From Candidatus Pacearchaeota archaeon (GTDB lineage: Archaea > Nanoarchaeota > Nanoarchaeia > Pacearchaeales > GW2011-AR1): DNA of 13,025 nt. This document shows positions 12,830 through 13,025 of this stretch, in pieces (the stretch's first letter is position 1; each line of letters begins with the position of its first letter). The stretch is taken from positions 1 through 13,025 of the forward strand of contig NZER01000239.1 of NCBI GenBank assembly GCA_002690445.1, given 5' to 3'. Position numbers and translations under genes: made by a program. The notes beneath the pieces are model-generated. The model saw only the letters and a list, made by a program, of their open reading frames with translations, made no database searches and was not told the origin of the DNA.

Positions 12830-13009
12830 ATGAAAAACACAACAAAATCACCCGTCAAAGATCATCGCTTTCAGGTGATAGGACTCGATTTGGAATTAAG
12901 GAGCGAGTTCCTATCAAAATGCAAATTAAACAACCAATCTGGATCGGATGTATTAAAGGCATTCATGCGGCAGTATATCGAGCAATCCGCCAATGACTCG
13001 CACTCCTGA
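12830..13009 (+). CDS. Ribbon-helix-helix (CopG/Arc-like) regulator candidate
   Basis: A 59-residue protein. The segment HRFQVIGLDLE (12-22) fits the RHH beta-strand, LRSEFLSKCKLNN (23-35) the first helix, and SGSDVLKAFMRQYIEQS (37-53) the second helix, with Gly-Ser at the turn as is typical. RHH proteins bind DNA as dimers inserting the strand into the major groove, usually at short repeated operators, and often control their own promoter or act as antitoxins. The ATG at 12830 follows GAGG (12821-12824) and lies just after the two-TM gene, probably in the same transcript. The TATAAC repeats upstream are plausible targets by proximity. There is no toxin-like partner in the window. Confidence 0.65.
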   Translation: MKNTTKSPVKDHRFQVIGLDLELRSEFLSKCKLNNQSGSDVLKAFMRQYIEQSANDSHS

Positions 13010-13025
13010 TCCTCAACTATTTAAG
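12993..13025 (+). CDS. 5' end of a further gene, cut by the window edge
   Basis: An ATG at 12993 opens a frame (MTRTPDPQLFK) that remains open to the last base of the window and overlaps the RHH gene end by 17 bases. Only 11 codons are visible and there is no clear ribosome binding site, so this is suggestive only. A continuing gene in the same operon is plausible. Confidence 0.3.
   Translation, partial: MTRTPDPQLFK

Noticed and set aside
12540..12851. Minus-strand open frame of 103 codons
   Set aside because: It covers the AT-rich promoter region and runs antisense to the two-TM gene; composition is biased and there is no ribosome binding site context.
1..13025. tRNA genes, CRISPR arrays, insertion sequences or attachment sites
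   Set aside because: No cloverleaf-like sequence, regular spacer-repeat array, transposase frame or long terminal repeat was seen on either strand.

Overview
This window is the late structural region of a tailed double-stranded DNA phage or prophage, probably a siphovirus because a tail-tube gene is present and no sheath gene is visible. AGGAGG-type ribosome binding sites and ATG/GTG/TTG starts point to a bacterial host. A GH108-type endolysin suggests a Gram-negative host, but this is weak evidence. Base composition is AT-leaning. Nothing here identifies the genus, and no integrase, attachment site, tRNA or IS is visible.

Positions 1-11554 (plus strand) form one tightly packed block with almost no intergenic space. 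It begins with the 3' end of an unidentified gene. A lysis group follows: GH108 endolysin, an XhlA-like anchored coiled-coil protein and a one-TM holin candidate. Two tiny unrecognised genes come next, of 52 aa and a very basic 31 aa. The neck and tail genes then follow the canonical order: head-tail connector candidate, tail terminator candidate, a 61 aa protein, major tail (tube) protein, tail assembly chaperone with a -1 programmed frameshift, TP901-type tape measure (935 aa), a large 885 aa hub/tip protein and a 359 aa terminal tail-associated protein. Most junctions are stop/start overlaps (TAATG, TTGA, GTGA), so translation is probably coupled. No promoter is evident inside the block, which is presumably read from upstream.

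Positions 11555-12509 hold a convergent minus-strand pair: an 88 aa unknown followed by a SprT-like zinc metalloprotease candidate (HEVAH plus a downstream HGPEF). The likely terminator of the late block lies inside the 3' coding end of the protease gene.

Positions 12510-12636 are an AT-rich divergent regulatory region with a promoter candidate on each strand and several co-oriented TATAAC repeats. Rightward are a two-TM protein that may be leaderless, a ribbon-helix-helix regulator candidate, and the first codons of another gene cut by the window end.

Most of the window is ordinary phage morphogenesis. The most distinctive points are the frameshift signal in the chaperone gene (a G5 slip site with an SD-like AGGAGG ten bases upstream), the placement of the lysis genes ahead of the neck genes, a duplicated module inside the hub protein, the protease cassette, and the repeat-rich divergent promoter. 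I see no clear evidence of an entirely new system.
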